Notes: generated from the letters alone by a model not told the origin. A stretch of DNA of 42,704 nucleotides from a virus (IMGVR_UViG_3300042475_000151:1-42704), one strand, 5' to 3'; shown: positions 29,349-38,260, counted from the first letter of the stretch. Translations and numbers: made by a program.

Positions 29349-29942
29349 CTAGGCCTCGTAATTCGATACCCAGTTGACAGTCAGGATGATCGATGGGATG
29401 GCTGGAATATTGCCACTTGCCGCTACGTAAGGGATGACTACGTTAGTGTCAGCAGCCTCCCAAGCCAACTCAAAATAGTCATTGGCTTCCAATACCAACA
29501 TAAAATTCCAAGCGGCCACGATCTCGTTGTTGGGGCCGTCAATGACAATCTTGGTAGCCGAGTCCGGCAGATTGACTCCGTTGATCCGGGGCCAAATGTA
29601 GACCGCACTAGCCGAACCGCCAGTCTTGTCTAACTGAGCCGAGAACTGAAAGTTAAAAACCCCAGTCTCATTAACAAATATCTTCGACGTTGGAACGCCG
29701 CGAGTAACTTTAAATTCAGAAACAACTGAGTTGTACGTAAACAAATTGACTGTATTGGCTACCGGATTCGTCTGCGTCGTGGTGTCAAAATACGAAGCAT
29801 GAGGCGTAGGCGAGTTGACCTTGCTTGTCAGGCTTGTAAAGAAAAGTCGTAATACGCTCGACAACTGATCCTGATATTTCCGTTCGTAAGCATTCGGAGC
29901 AACAGGAAGACTTGGAGGTACGACACCGCGAGGATTTGCCAT
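29349..29942 (-). CDS. Jelly-roll-like tail/decoration protein, 197 aa
   Basis: ATG 29942 overlaps the preceding stop (TGATG). The N-terminus YERKYQDQLSSVLRLFFTSL is a conserved-looking attachment segment of many phage proteins. The remaining ~140 residues have alternating strands (SKIFVNETGVFNFQFSAQLD, AVYIWPRINGVN, PSIILTVNWV), as in C1q/TNF-like jelly rolls. This fits a small fibre, spike or decoration protein attached to the tail. Following this gene on the minus strand is a 40-nt gap with nothing striking except the GGGGG-rich ribosome binding site of the next gene. Confidence 0.6.
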   Translation of the reverse strand: MANPRGVVPPSLPVAPNAYERKYQDQLSSVLRLFFTSLTSKVNSPTPHASYFDTTTQTNPVANTVNLFTYNSVVSEFKVTRGVPTSKIFVNETGVFNFQFSAQLDKTGGSASAVYIWPRINGVNLPDSATKIVIDGPNNEIVAAWNFMLVLEANDYFELAWEAADTNVVIPYVAASGNIPAIPSIILTVNWVSNYEA

Positions 29943-32275
29943 CAGCGTCGTCCGTCTGGTCTAATATCAATACGCATCGCGCCTACCTGCCAAGTTTCAC
30001 CTAGTGCAGTAGAAGCCACACGAAAGGCAACCTGCCTCCCTCTGATGCGGGTATAGACCTGTCCGTTATATTGATCAGCCGCAATCGGAATAGTCGCAGT
30101 CACATACGGGCTGCTTGACGAGTTGTACGCCGAGCCTGAGTTCTGCCGAGCCTTGATAGTCAGCAACACATTTGGCGGATTTGGGTTTGGACTCTGTTCT
30201 GTCCCTGCCGTCGATCCTGCAAACGTGAGGTCAGGCAAAATACGCCAGACGTAGGCAAAGTTATGTCCCTCGCCAATATCAAAGTCTGACGATTCGATGT
30301 ATGCCTCAATAGGTTGCGGAGATGGGCCTGAGTCATCATCAAGACCAAACTCTTGCAATAACACTTGGTTTGGCACCCGCAGCGTTACATCTGAGTTGAT
30401 GACATGACTTGCGGCGGTAGTTTGATTGACTCCACGAATGCAGTTCGGCAGTTCGTTTGGATTATCAATTGATTTGCCGCTGTACGAGATTTGCTCCGAG
30501 TCAATCAAAACGGTGCCTGAATCCGGATATGACGAGCCGTTGATCAGAGTAATCGTCGTCTGAGTAGCATTAATGGCAGCATCAAGATAAGAAGACTGAA
30601 CGCCAAACGCAGCTAGCGGGTATTCACGAAGACTCTGCTCAGCCCACGCTGAACGGTTCAATGTGCCGTAGTACCAGCTTTGTTCAAGGTAATTATAAAT
30701 GACGTAGCTATCGTTGACCGTGCTGTTAGCAGACGGGTAGAACCACCAGATCTCGCTGAAACCTTCATTGTGTCCGCAGGCGACCTGCGCCGCTTGAGAC
30801 ATATTAATGTTGTTGAACACGAACGTACGCAACGTACATGGCAGCGTCTCGACACGACCAGTGTAGGCGTAGAACTTATCTCGTCCCATCCAATACGTGA
30901 CGTTGTTCACAGTTCGCAGACAGTTCTGCGAGATGATGGAAATGTCTTGGTCTAGGAGGTTAAAACTCCACACGAACGGAGGCCCGATGTACTGCATCGA
31001 ATAGATGGCAGCGTCAGTCCAGACCAGCAATTCTTGACGAGAGTTATCCGATGCAACGATGTACGAGCCGTGCGACAGACGTTGTTCACCAGACTGGTTG
31101 GTAACTTCAGGCACCCACTCCCACGGGTTATCTTGGTCAGCCCAACGCACAAGGAGCGGGTCAAAGTCAGTCGTGAAGTCAGTCGGATCGTATGGAGTTG
31201 CTCCCATGCAAACCGTGAAGTCGTTAATAGCCGAGTCGATGACCAGATTTACTTCTCGCGGAACATGACGACCGGCGTAGCTAAAGTCCAACGTCAACGT
31301 GCCTGATGCAGTCGCAGCGGCAGACAAAGGAACGGTTAAGCCACCAGCCCAAGTTTCAAGAACGTACGCGCCAGCGGGGATGTTTGTTCCGGTTACAACC
31401 GAGCCAGTATTGATACCAGTTGCATCAGAGACAGTGATGGTCGTTGCGCCAGACGTAGTTATGCCAACGCTTGAAAATTTAACAACTGAATTGGCTTTGG
31501 TTGAAAGCGTAACTGCCCGTGCCCAAGTCGTCGTGTCACGTTCCCAATAGAAAACTTCTCCGCCACGTTCAGCGAAGATAATGTCGTTACCGTAGTTAAA
31601 CGCAGACCAGATACGAAGTTGAACGCCTTCTGGAACATTTGACCCCCAGCCACCAGCGCCCCACGGGGGTCCGCCCCAACCTACACCGGTTGTATATACA
31701 GCGTTGCCAGCGTTGATATCAAACGTAGCAATTACAGCCGAACCTCCACCCGTAACAGCAGAGACGTTGATAGATGGTGAGAAGATCGTGAATGTGTTGC
31801 CGCTAGGTATAGAGACAACTTCATACGGACCATTTATGTACAGAGGCTGACCACCGACAGTCAGCGTAGTCGCACCTGAGAACGATACATACGTGCCAAG
31901 CGACAGCCCGTGTGCTGATTTGGCGACGAATATGTTCCGAGTATTTGCTTCTGTAGTAAAAGGATTAACAGTCAGACTTGCAGTTGAAGCGGCCGGAGTG
32001 ATGTCGTTGTAGTCACCGCCTAGTTCTACATAGACCTTCTGGTTGGTCCCAACGAACATCAAATTCAGTCCGTCTGTGGTGACGTAGTTCCAGAGGTATC
32101 GGGCAACACCATCATAGGTATCGCCAGTGTCAGAGGAGTTAGTCCAACCACCGATCTTCTGGGCATAGCCAGAACGAAAGCGAACCTTATCGCTGCTGTA
32201 GTAACCGCCTTCGTTGGCGTAGTTAGTGGATTCGCGGTTTACGCCAGCGCGGAATTGAAGTTTTTGCAGTGCCAT
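29942..32275 (-). CDS. Tail nozzle/stabilisation-like protein, 777 aa
   Basis: ATG 32275 has GGAG 8 nt upstream and overlaps the endolysin stop. The start (LQKLQFRAGVNRESTNYANE) and following GGYYSSDKVRFRSGYAQKIGGW match a frequent podoviral structural family. The sequence is almost all beta with many Gly/Thr/Ser turns, Trp-rich loops (GWGGPPWGAGGWG) and no long helix, in line with a beta-propeller or nozzle like T7 gp12 or P22 gp10. It likely forms the end of the short tail. Assignment by composition and N-terminal pattern. Confidence 0.65.
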   Translation of the reverse strand: MALQKLQFRAGVNRESTNYANEGGYYSSDKVRFRSGYAQKIGGWTNSSDTGDTYDGVARYLWNYVTTDGLNLMFVGTNQKVYVELGGDYNDITPAASTASLTVNPFTTEANTRNIFVAKSAHGLSLGTYVSFSGATTLTVGGQPLYINGPYEVVSIPSGNTFTIFSPSINVSAVTGGGSAVIATFDINAGNAVYTTGVGWGGPPWGAGGWGSNVPEGVQLRIWSAFNYGNDIIFAERGGEVFYWERDTTTWARAVTLSTKANSVVKFSSVGITTSGATTITVSDATGINTGSVVTGTNIPAGAYVLETWAGGLTVPLSAAATASGTLTLDFSYAGRHVPREVNLVIDSAINDFTVCMGATPYDPTDFTTDFDPLLVRWADQDNPWEWVPEVTNQSGEQRLSHGSYIVASDNSRQELLVWTDAAIYSMQYIGPPFVWSFNLLDQDISIISQNCLRTVNNVTYWMGRDKFYAYTGRVETLPCTLRTFVFNNINMSQAAQVACGHNEGFSEIWWFYPSANSTVNDSYVIYNYLEQSWYYGTLNRSAWAEQSLREYPLAAFGVQSSYLDAAINATQTTITLINGSSYPDSGTVLIDSEQISYSGKSIDNPNELPNCIRGVNQTTAASHVINSDVTLRVPNQVLLQEFGLDDDSGPSPQPIEAYIESSDFDIGEGHNFAYVWRILPDLTFAGSTAGTEQSPNPNPPNVLLTIKARQNSGSAYNSSSSPYVTATIPIAADQYNGQVYTRIRGRQVAFRVASTALGETWQVGAMRIDIRPDGRR

Positions 32276-32763
32276 CAGGCAACTCCAGATAGATACAGCG
32301 CACGTTCATCGTTACGCCGTTTGACCAGACCCGGCAGCACTCTACCACCTGCCTTCGTCCACTTCAGAAACTCGTCAGCCGCTTCCTCAAACTCGCCCCG
32401 ATTTGTCTTCATCCGAAGGGAAGAACGCTGGAGATTGCCAAGACCCACGTTGAAGGCAAAACTAACGAGAGAATCGAAGACTCCCTGATTGCCAACAGCA
32501 GCAGGGCAAAGTCGAACCACACCACGCTCAAACCGGCCAAGGTCTTGAGAAAGTATCCGGTCCACCTCGTCCATCGTGAGAACCCGGTCCCAGCCTGCGG
32601 GTATCGGTAGATTTTTGCGCTCCTCATACTTCACCGTAGCGTGAGCGGGGTCAATCACATGGCCGACACCGACAGTCCACAAAAGGGCAGGGCAGCGGTA
32701 AGGCTTGGTCCGTACCCCCTCGTGATGTTTGATCATGTCGATAGCAGCCTTGGAGACTTTCAC
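32275..32763 (-). CDS. Endolysin, GH24 T4-type lysozyme
   Basis: 162 residues from GTG 32763, which overlaps the holin stop (GTGA); an upstream TTG at 32793 would add 10 residues. The T4-type active site is clear: E15 (HHEGVR), a second position at C24 (YRCPA) and T30 (LLWTVGVGH), with the E-8-x-5-T spacing of the family. The second residue is Cys where T4 has Asp; this variant is known in the family and Asp-to-Cys in T4 lysozyme keeps activity. No signal-anchor or signal peptide is seen, so export needs the holin. The enzyme cleaves peptidoglycan at lysis. Confidence 0.9.
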   Translation of the reverse strand: MKVSKAAIDMIKHHEGVRTKPYRCPALLWTVGVGHVIDPAHATVKYEERKNLPIPAGWDRVLTMDEVDRILSQDLGRFERGVVRLCPAAVGNQGVFDSLVSFAFNVGLGNLQRSSLRMKTNRGEFEEAADEFLKWTKAGGRVLPGLVKRRNDERALYLSGVA

Positions 32764-33245
32764 TTCTTGCCGAACGCCTGCGTGCCGAACCAAAAGGCTA
32801 TGATTGACGACAGTATGAGCATCTCGTCGTCAGAGAAAACTTCTGCCATCGCCGCAGCAAACGGAACGCCAGTGTTGTAGGCATACCAAACGCCCGCGAT
32901 GTTGATAGCAACGAGTTCCAACACGAAGATGTAAGTCACGACCGGACGGACAGAAGCCCGGAGGTTGATCATCCACTGACTCGCGCCTTTGCCGATTTCC
33001 ATGTCGTGCTGATACAGGGCTTGGCGCTCTTCGCCTGCGGTCTGTGTCTGAATCTGCTCTAGTTTGATCTCTTCGACCCGAGCCTGAGCAATGAACCCAC
33101 GCTCAGCCAGCGCCAACTCACGCTCCTTCTGAGCCGCAACCAAGGCTAACTCATGCTTTTTGTCTTGCCGGTCTTGGAAGATTTGCAGGATCTTAGGCAG
33201 CCCACCTGCGAGGAAAGACAAGAAGGTTGAAACCATTGTCATCAT
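32760..33245 (-). CDS. Holin, GTA-holin (3TM)-like
   Basis: 161 residues from ATG 33245 with GAGG upstream. Hydrophobic segments: near 5-22 (TFLSFLAGGLPKILQIF), 101-124 (VTYIFVLELVAINIAGVWYA) and 138-157 (EMLILSSIIAFWFGTQAF). Between the first and second is a long charged helix (QDRQDKKHELALVAAQKERE). WMINLRASVRPVVTY before the second segment matches the holin family described from gene-transfer agents (PF11351). It probably makes membrane holes that release the endolysin, encoded next with a 4-nt overlap. Confidence 0.75.
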   Translation of the reverse strand: MMTMVSTFLSFLAGGLPKILQIFQDRQDKKHELALVAAQKERELALAERGFIAQARVEEIKLEQIQTQTAGEERQALYQHDMEIGKGASQWMINLRASVRPVVTYIFVLELVAINIAGVWYAYNTGVPFAAAMAEVFSDDEMLILSSIIAFWFGTQAFGKK

Positions 33246-34579
33246 GGGTGCGTCCTCTTGTACTCGTCGAACTCGGCTTTGAGTTCTTGGATAGCTTTGA
33301 TTAGCGGGGCAATAAATTCGCCATACGCCAACGTAACGCGATCTTCACCGCCATCAATAGTTCCATCTTTGTATCCGCCAAAATCCGTGCCGATGCTGTC
33401 CATGACCGCTTTAACTTCTTGAGCGATCAAACCTTGATGCAAACGGTTACGCTTCTTGGAACCATCATGAGTCAGGTTTTCCAACTTACAGGCTTCATTG
33501 TACGCATCCCACTCTTCCTTGGTCGCATCCGGACCCGGCTTTGGAGGTCTGTAATCTTCGCGGTAGTCCCAGCGATACATTACTGGACGAAGAGCCATAA
33601 TAAAGTTCAAGCCAAGATTAGTATTTTGTACGTCTGCCTTATCACGGATGTCAGAGGCGCGATCTACAACGGCACCATAGGCGTAAGCAGTAGTGCCAGA
33701 ATTACCCAACTGCACTTGGTTACTGCCAGTAACAGCAGAGTCATAACCAAGGCAGGTAGAATTGCTGAAATTACCTGTTAAATAGGCAGAGTCACCAAGA
33801 GCAGCATTGGTGCTTCCAGTGCTTATGTTGGTACCAGCTTGATATCCAACCAAAGTATTTGCTGGACCAGTGGTCACACTGTCTCCAGCCTGATAACCAA
33901 TTAAAGTATTCCAGTTTGCGGTTGTAAGGGCTAAACCGGTGCTTCCGCCAATACAGGTATTAGACCCGCCAGTTGTAATGGCGGTACCCGCATTGTTTCC
34001 AAACACAGTATTACCGGAACCGGTCGTCATACTGTCGCCAGCGTTAGCGCCAACAGCCGTATTCTCGGTCCCGCTTCCAGCACCTTTACCAACAAGTACG
34101 CTATTGATAGAAGCGTTATTGCTTACAGTTAGACTCGTAACTGTAAGATTGGTTAGGGTTACACTGCCGCCGCCAGTAGAAATATAAGTAGTTGCTTCAA
34201 TAACATCTGTGCCGTTGCTAACCAGAATCTTCTTGTCGCCTTGAGGGATGGAAATACCCGTCTGACCAGCGACCTTCATTGTGATCGTGCCGGAGGTGCA
34301 GTTGTTGTAGACGAAATAGAGTTTCTTGTTGGACGGGACAATGACCGTGCTGCCGTTACCCGTGAACTCCAAGTACATGTTACGGGCTACGCCGGTTGAG
34401 CCATTCGGGATGGTAAGGGTTAGCGTGACTCCAGAGGTTAGGGCTTGAGTTTCGTACCCAGAAATGGCCTGCTCAAGCAGGGTTCCCAAGTTAGTATTGG
34501 TGATATCACCCCAAGTACCGGGGTTATCGTTGGTGCCCTGAAGAGTCAGAGCAAGGTTAGTTGAATAACTTGTAGCCAT
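33242..34579 (-). CDS. Tail fibre/spike with S74 intramolecular chaperone domain
   Basis: 445 residues; AGAGG lies upstream of ATG 34579. The N-terminus (SYSTNLALTLQGTNDNPGTW) looks like a virion-attachment region. The middle has repeats such as GYQAGDSVTTGPANTLVGYQ of the YadA-head type that form left-handed beta-rolls in trimers. The C-terminus has SDIRDKADV, with the Ser/Lys pair expected for S74 autocleavage, LRPVMYRWD and HQGLIAQEVK. The domain assists trimer folding and then cuts itself off. A final helix (LIKAIQELKAEFDEY) is typical. A receptor-binding role is likely. Confidence 0.85.
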   Translation of the reverse strand: MATSYSTNLALTLQGTNDNPGTWGDITNTNLGTLLEQAISGYETQALTSGVTLTLTIPNGSTGVARNMYLEFTGNGSTVIVPSNKKLYFVYNNCTSGTITMKVAGQTGISIPQGDKKILVSNGTDVIEATTYISTGGGSVTLTNLTVTSLTVSNNASINSVLVGKGAGSGTENTAVGANAGDSMTTGSGNTVFGNNAGTAITTGGSNTCIGGSTGLALTTANWNTLIGYQAGDSVTTGPANTLVGYQAGTNISTGSTNAALGDSAYLTGNFSNSTCLGYDSAVTGSNQVQLGNSGTTAYAYGAVVDRASDIRDKADVQNTNLGLNFIMALRPVMYRWDYREDYRPPKPGPDATKEEWDAYNEACKLENLTHDGSKKRNRLHQGLIAQEVKAVMDSIGTDFGGYKDGTIDGGEDRVTLAYGEFIAPLIKAIQELKAEFDEYKRTHP

Positions 34580-34589
34580 CTTTAAGCCT

Positions 34590-35279
34590 CTACGCCGCTA
34601 TTGGCGTCCAAATATCTGTATCGCCCGTACTAATCGGTGTCCAAACTGACGCTGACGGATCGGGGATTGGTGTCCACGGCCCGGTCGGAACAGGGATAAT
34701 CTTACCCCAAACAGTGACTTGGCCCACAGACCCGGTAGCCGACACGCCCGTAACGAAGACTGTAGCCGACCCTGAGACTGCGACCGTACCAATCTGACCT
34801 GTGGCCGAAACCCCGGTGACAGGCACATCGACAAATACGGCGACACTAACGGTGCCTGTTTCCCCTGTCGCTTCAAGCCCAGTGACAGGGGCGTTGGCTG
34901 CGGCAGTAACATTTACGTTACCAACCTGACCGTTGGCTTCGACACCAACGGCAAAGACATCAGCGTTGGCGGCGACTTGAACCGTACCAACTTCGCCAGT
35001 CGCCTCAACTCCGGTAAGGAAGATGTAGGCTTCGCCCGTGACCGTAACCGTTCCAAGTTGGCCTGTAGCCTCAACTCCGGTGACAGAAACATTGGCTTCG
35101 CCAAAGACAAAAACCGTTCCAATCTGACCATTAGCCTCAACGCCATCAACAAAAGCGTTGGCATCAGCAACAACAAGAACGGTACCGACAAATCCATTGC
35201 CCTGCACCCCAGTGACAACAATAGCCCCTTCCCCCAGTGCGGAGAATGGTGCTGCTGAAAGGGGTACAAAACCGAGCAT
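34590..35279 (-). CDS. 22-residue-repeat structural protein, 229 aa
   Basis: Eight units of 22 residues with the core VTGVEATGQLGTVTV cover residues ~20-195; the C-terminus carries three WTPI motifs in PWTPIPD, VWTPIST and IWTPIAA. No acidic or catalytic residues repeat. The pattern suggests a regular beta solenoid or chain of short strands in a fibre or tail appendage; repeats of this kind are frequent in podoviral structural genes. There is no clear Shine-Dalgarno before ATG 35279 (the 22-nt gap is AT-rich), so translation may be weak or coupled. Confidence 0.65.
   Translation of the reverse strand: MLGFVPLSAAPFSALGEGAIVVTGVQGNGFVGTVLVVADANAFVDGVEANGQIGTVFVFGEANVSVTGVEATGQLGTVTVTGEAYIFLTGVEATGEVGTVQVAANADVFAVGVEANGQVGNVNVTAAANAPVTGLEATGETGTVSVAVFVDVPVTGVSATGQIGTVAVSGSATVFVTGVSATGSVGQVTVWGKIIPVPTGPWTPIPDPSASVWTPISTGDTDIWTPIAA
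34700..35240 (-). repeat. 66-bp coding repeats of the 22-residue unit
   Basis: About eight imperfect direct repeats of 66 bp span most of the gene. They differ at many third positions but keep the GVEATG and GTV cores. They are coding repeats and could recombine to change the repeat number. Limits are approximate. Confidence 0.7.
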
Positions 35280-35301
35280 GTTAGTTAGTGATTAAAAACT
35301 T

Positions 35302-36129
35302 TTAAAACGTGATTGAGCCAGAACCAGTCCATTTATAAATACGATATCCACCAGATACCGTGTAAGTTGGTGATCCCGTTGTAGAGGCTGCTGGTCCTTT
35401 TGAGTCGGAATAACGAATAATTACAATTCCAGAACCACCGCTGATTGTTCCGCCTCTACCGGAATTGGTGCCACCACCACCGCCGCCAGTATTTGCAGTA
35501 CCGGGATACCCCGGAGTGCTGCTGTAATTTGATCCATCACCACCACCACCGGTGCCGCCAACGCCAACAAAGCCAAATCCGCAACCACCACCGCCGCCAG
35601 CATAAGTTACCGATGCACCGCTAATTGAACTTGCCGTGCCATCGCCGCCGTATCCACCTTGATCGGTGTTTCCCGCTTCGCTTGCACCGCCACCGCCACC
35701 ACCCCAAGCAACAACAGGGCTTCCGCCGTCATTGTAACCTTGACCGCCACCAAATCCCTGACCCGCAGTCCCCGCGCCGCCAGAGCCAAATGCACCGGAA
35801 ATTTCACCGCCGCCACCGCCAGAGCCGCCACTTGATCCATTATTAGAATTAGTCGCTCCAGCGCCACCTCCAGTTGCAGTAGTGGTTCGCCAAGATGAAT
35901 TAGAGCCGTTATTTCCAGCAGACCCTCCGCCGCCGACAGTAACGGTATATGAAACACCTTGAGAAATACTGCTGTCAGTTCCTGTTAAGTAACCACCAGC
36001 GCCACCGCCGCCGCCCAATCCATTGGAACTTGAACCACCGCCACCGCCCGCGACAACCAAATATTCAACAGAAGTAGGTGGGGGTAATGCATAGATACCC
36101 CCGAGAAATAATTGCTGAAGTCCACTCAT
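35302..36129 (-). CDS. Glycine-rich tail-fibre adhesin, 275 aa
   Basis: ATG 36129 overlaps the preceding stop (ATGA). After a short N-terminus ending in SVEYLVVAGGGGG, nearly all residues are Gly, Ser, Thr or Ala with long Gly runs. This is the layout of polyglycine type II helix bundles in adhesins such as S16 gp38. The C-terminus (GIVIIRYSD then GGYRIYKWTGSGSITF) is shared with the gene at 36993-37907. Glycine-rich fibre tips determine host receptor recognition in several phages; here that role is inferred. Confidence 0.7.
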   Translation of the reverse strand: MSGLQQLFLGGIYALPPPTSVEYLVVAGGGGGSSSNGLGGGGGAGGYLTGTDSSISQGVSYTVTVGGGGSAGNNGSNSSWRTTTATGGGAGATNSNNGSSGGSGGGGGEISGAFGSGGAGTAGQGFGGGQGYNDGGSPVVAWGGGGGGASEAGNTDQGGYGGDGTASSISGASVTYAGGGGGCGFGFVGVGGTGGGGDGSNYSSTPGYPGTANTGGGGGGTNSGRGGTISGGSGIVIIRYSDSKGPAASTTGSPTYTVSGGYRIYKWTGSGSITF

Positions 36130-36617
36130 GTCAGATTGCCGGACAGGATGCAGTATGACGGATTGATAAAAAGGATGTTCGCTATACCACGAGTTGCGAG
36201 AGTAGCGCCTGTTCGATTGGTATTAGTTCCAACAACGTAAGCAGTCGTAGTGCTGATATTGATACTGACGTTGCCAGTCGTGTCGTTATAGACAGATACA
36301 GCGTTGCCAGTTGAGAAGGTGTTGTTTGGAACAAGTACCTTTCCGCTAGTACCAATCGTGATGAACTCACCGATGTCAGAAATCGTGAGGGTGTACTCAG
36401 ACGTTTTAGCAGCACCGGCTGACGGGATGTTGCGGACGTTACCCACGCCATCCGATACGGTTGTGAACGTAGCATTAGTGCCAGACAAAGTAGAGATAGT
36501 GACTGACTGACCACTACCAATTCCAATGGCTGTAACACCACCAGTCTGAATGTTTAATTCGGACGTAGAGTCAGCGGTAGATACGATGCCATTCTGGGCA
36601 TTGATTACGTTAGCCAT
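36126..36617 (-). CDS. Fibre-region beta-rich protein, 163 aa
   Basis: ATG 36617 has AGGAG 6-7 nt upstream. The product is rich in Thr, Ser, Gly, Asn and Val with alternating strands (GVTAIGIGSGQSVTISTLSG, GEFITIGTSGKVLVPNNT). No helices or catalytic motifs are apparent. Lying between two glycine-rich adhesin genes, it is probably a fibre shaft or connecting piece. Its stop overlaps the adhesin start by 4 nt. Confidence 0.6.
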   Translation of the reverse strand: MANVINAQNGIVSTADSTSELNIQTGGVTAIGIGSGQSVTISTLSGTNATFTTVSDGVGNVRNIPSAGAAKTSEYTLTISDIGEFITIGTSGKVLVPNNTFSTGNAVSVYNDTTGNVSINISTTTAYVVGTNTNRTGATLATRGIANILFINPSYCILSGNLT

Positions 36618-36626
36618 GTCTTACTC

Positions 36627-36983
36627 CTAAAAGATCAAGACCCACAATTGCGTGGCCTCGTCCCATGAATACATCTTGCCATCAGTTGGATGCGGAACGG
36701 GCGGTTGCCATTTAGCATCGGAATCCAAAGACCAAGATGGGTATGGCTGCGGTGCTACAAATGCATCAATGTCAGGACGGTAGATGTAACCAATACCTGC
36801 ATAGTTCTTACGAATGCTGCCGTTGTATGAGGTTTGCTTCCAGTTGCCACCAAACAATTTGGCGCAAAATCCTGCGCCTACCATCTCTGATTCGTTTCCA
36901 TCAGCATCAAGACAATCATTGTTGTGAACAACAATAACTCTTAAAACAATGTTGTTTTGATCCAGTTCTGCAAAGTGAGCCAT
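36627..36983 (-). CDS. Conserved phage tail-region protein, 118 aa
   Basis: ATG 36983 follows GAGG by about 9 nt. The sequence MAHFAELDQNNIVLRVIVVH, the segment GGNWKQTSYNGSIRKNYAGI and the end YPSWSLDSDAKWQPPVPHP resemble a common small gene of marine and freshwater phages found beside fibre genes. It probably folds as a compact beta domain. Whether it is a virion protein or an assembly factor is unknown. C24, C40 and the aromatic-rich C-terminus show no obvious catalytic arrangement. Confidence 0.65.
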   Translation of the reverse strand: MAHFAELDQNNIVLRVIVVHNNDCLDADGNESEMVGAGFCAKLFGGNWKQTSYNGSIRKNYAGIGYIYRPDIDAFVAPQPYPSWSLDSDAKWQPPVPHPTDGKMYSWDEATQLWVLIF

Positions 36984-36992
36984 GTTTTAGCC

Positions 36993-37907
36993 TCAAAATG
37001 TAATGGAGCCGCTGGCAGTCCATGTATAAATGCGATAACCGCCGCTTGTAGTTACAGTAGGCGATCCGGTCGTTGAAACTGCGGCTTGGTAACTTTCCAA
37101 ATATCTAATAATCACGATACCAGAGCCACCATTACCACCTGACGCGGCTGTTTCAAAACCGCCAGCACCACCACCGCCACCACCTCGGTTTGCAGTTCCT
37201 GCAGTAGCGGTGCTAGCCGGATTACCACCACCACCGTTACCACCACCGCCAGCACCACCGGTGCCGCCAGCCGAGTTGCCGCCGCCGCCACCACCACCCG
37301 CGTAAGTAACAGACGATCCAGAAATGCTAGACGCCGTTCCTGCGCCACCGTTGCCGCCCGTTGCAGGGTTGCCGGTTGCATCAGCGCCAACCGCGCTCGC
37401 ACCGCCGCCGCCGCCGCCGCCAGCGCCCGGCTGTTTGCCTAGACCACCGTTATTACCTTGTCCTGATGTTCCCGCGCCGCCCGAAGTCGTTGGTGAGGAG
37501 TCGCCGCCGCCGCCGCCGCCGCCAGAACCACCACCTAAACCGTTTTGCTGGTTTGGTACGCCGTAACCACCACCACCGCCGCCGGTGCTAGTAATAGAAC
37601 TAAAAACAGAATTAGAACCATTTGAGCCATTTGTTTGCGTGGGGGACGTTCCACCTGCGCCGCCTCCACCTACGGTCACGGTGATAGCACTGCCTGCCGT
37701 TACAGCAAGCCCCGTCGCCGTTCTGAATCCACCGGCACCGCCGCCACCGCCGGTGTTTTTACCACCGCCACCGCCGCCACCCGCAACAACAAGATACTCC
37801 ACATTTGGAGTAATTACGGTCGGCCAGTTGCTTCCCATTAACGCATTTCGGACTTCCATTAAGTCCCAGATGCCATCTGCGCTTGTAGTACTTGGAAACT
37901 GCGCCAT
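36993..37907 (-). CDS. Glycine-rich tail-fibre adhesin, 304 aa (paralogue)
   Basis: ATG 37907 has GAGGAG about 11 nt upstream and a TAATG overlap. The N-terminus (ADGIWDLMEVRNALMGSNWP) differs from that of the 275-residue adhesin, while NVEYLVVAGGGGGG and the C-terminal GIVIIRY and YRIYTWTASGSITF match it. The centre is dominated by Gly runs with Ala/Ser/Thr. A different attachment segment on the same adhesin type suggests that two fibre tips are placed at different sites or have distinct specificity. Confidence 0.7.
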   Translation of the reverse strand: MAQFPSTTSADGIWDLMEVRNALMGSNWPTVITPNVEYLVVAGGGGGGGKNTGGGGGAGGFRTATGLAVTAGSAITVTVGGGGAGGTSPTQTNGSNGSNSVFSSITSTGGGGGGYGVPNQQNGLGGGSGGGGGGGDSSPTTSGGAGTSGQGNNGGLGKQPGAGGGGGGGASAVGADATGNPATGGNGGAGTASSISGSSVTYAGGGGGGGNSAGGTGGAGGGGNGGGGNPASTATAGTANRGGGGGGAGGFETAASGGNGGSGIVIIRYLESYQAAVSTTGSPTVTTSGGYRIYTWTASGSITF

Positions 37908-38260
37908 TACGATATCTCCTCGTAACTACACACAGCCTCAAGATCGCCTGACGCACTAGCGGTTAAACGTAATGAATCGCCTTCTTCTAAATATATAGAT
38001 TTTGTTAAAACATCCAGAGAACCATCTGCCGGAACGGTGACAGTTTTGGCAATGTGATACGCCGTTGATGAACGAAACACATCAACATTGACGGTTGCAT
38101 TTACCGTTCCGTCAACATTAGCAATATACAAAGCGTTAATTTTCAAAACTTTTCCGCTCGCGGCACTGTTGCTGACAATGGCAGAAGCACTTGTTGTAAT
38201 CGCCTGTACGGCGGTTTTGCCGTAAATAGACGTTACATTGACAATATTTGGATTCGCCAT
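37907..38260 (-). CDS. Small beta-rich tail protein, 117 aa
   Basis: The frame opens at 38305, but ATG 38260 has GGAGG 8 nt upstream and gives the usual start ANPNIVNVTSIYGKTAVQAI. The rest is beta-rich (VLKINALYIANVDGTVNATV, KSIYLEEGDSLRLTASASGD) and similar in style to small podoviral virion proteins that bind fibres or cap the tail. No catalytic motif. It overlaps the glycine-rich adhesin by one base. Confidence 0.65.
   Translation of the reverse strand: MANPNIVNVTSIYGKTAVQAITTSASAIVSNSAASGKVLKINALYIANVDGTVNATVNVDVFRSSTAYHIAKTVTVPADGSLDVLTKSIYLEEGDSLRLTASASGDLEAVCSYEEIS

Noticed and set aside
29300-29350. Minus-strand promoter before the 604-residue virion gene
   Set aside because: A TACTAT -10-like element exists but no -35 element at normal spacing was found.
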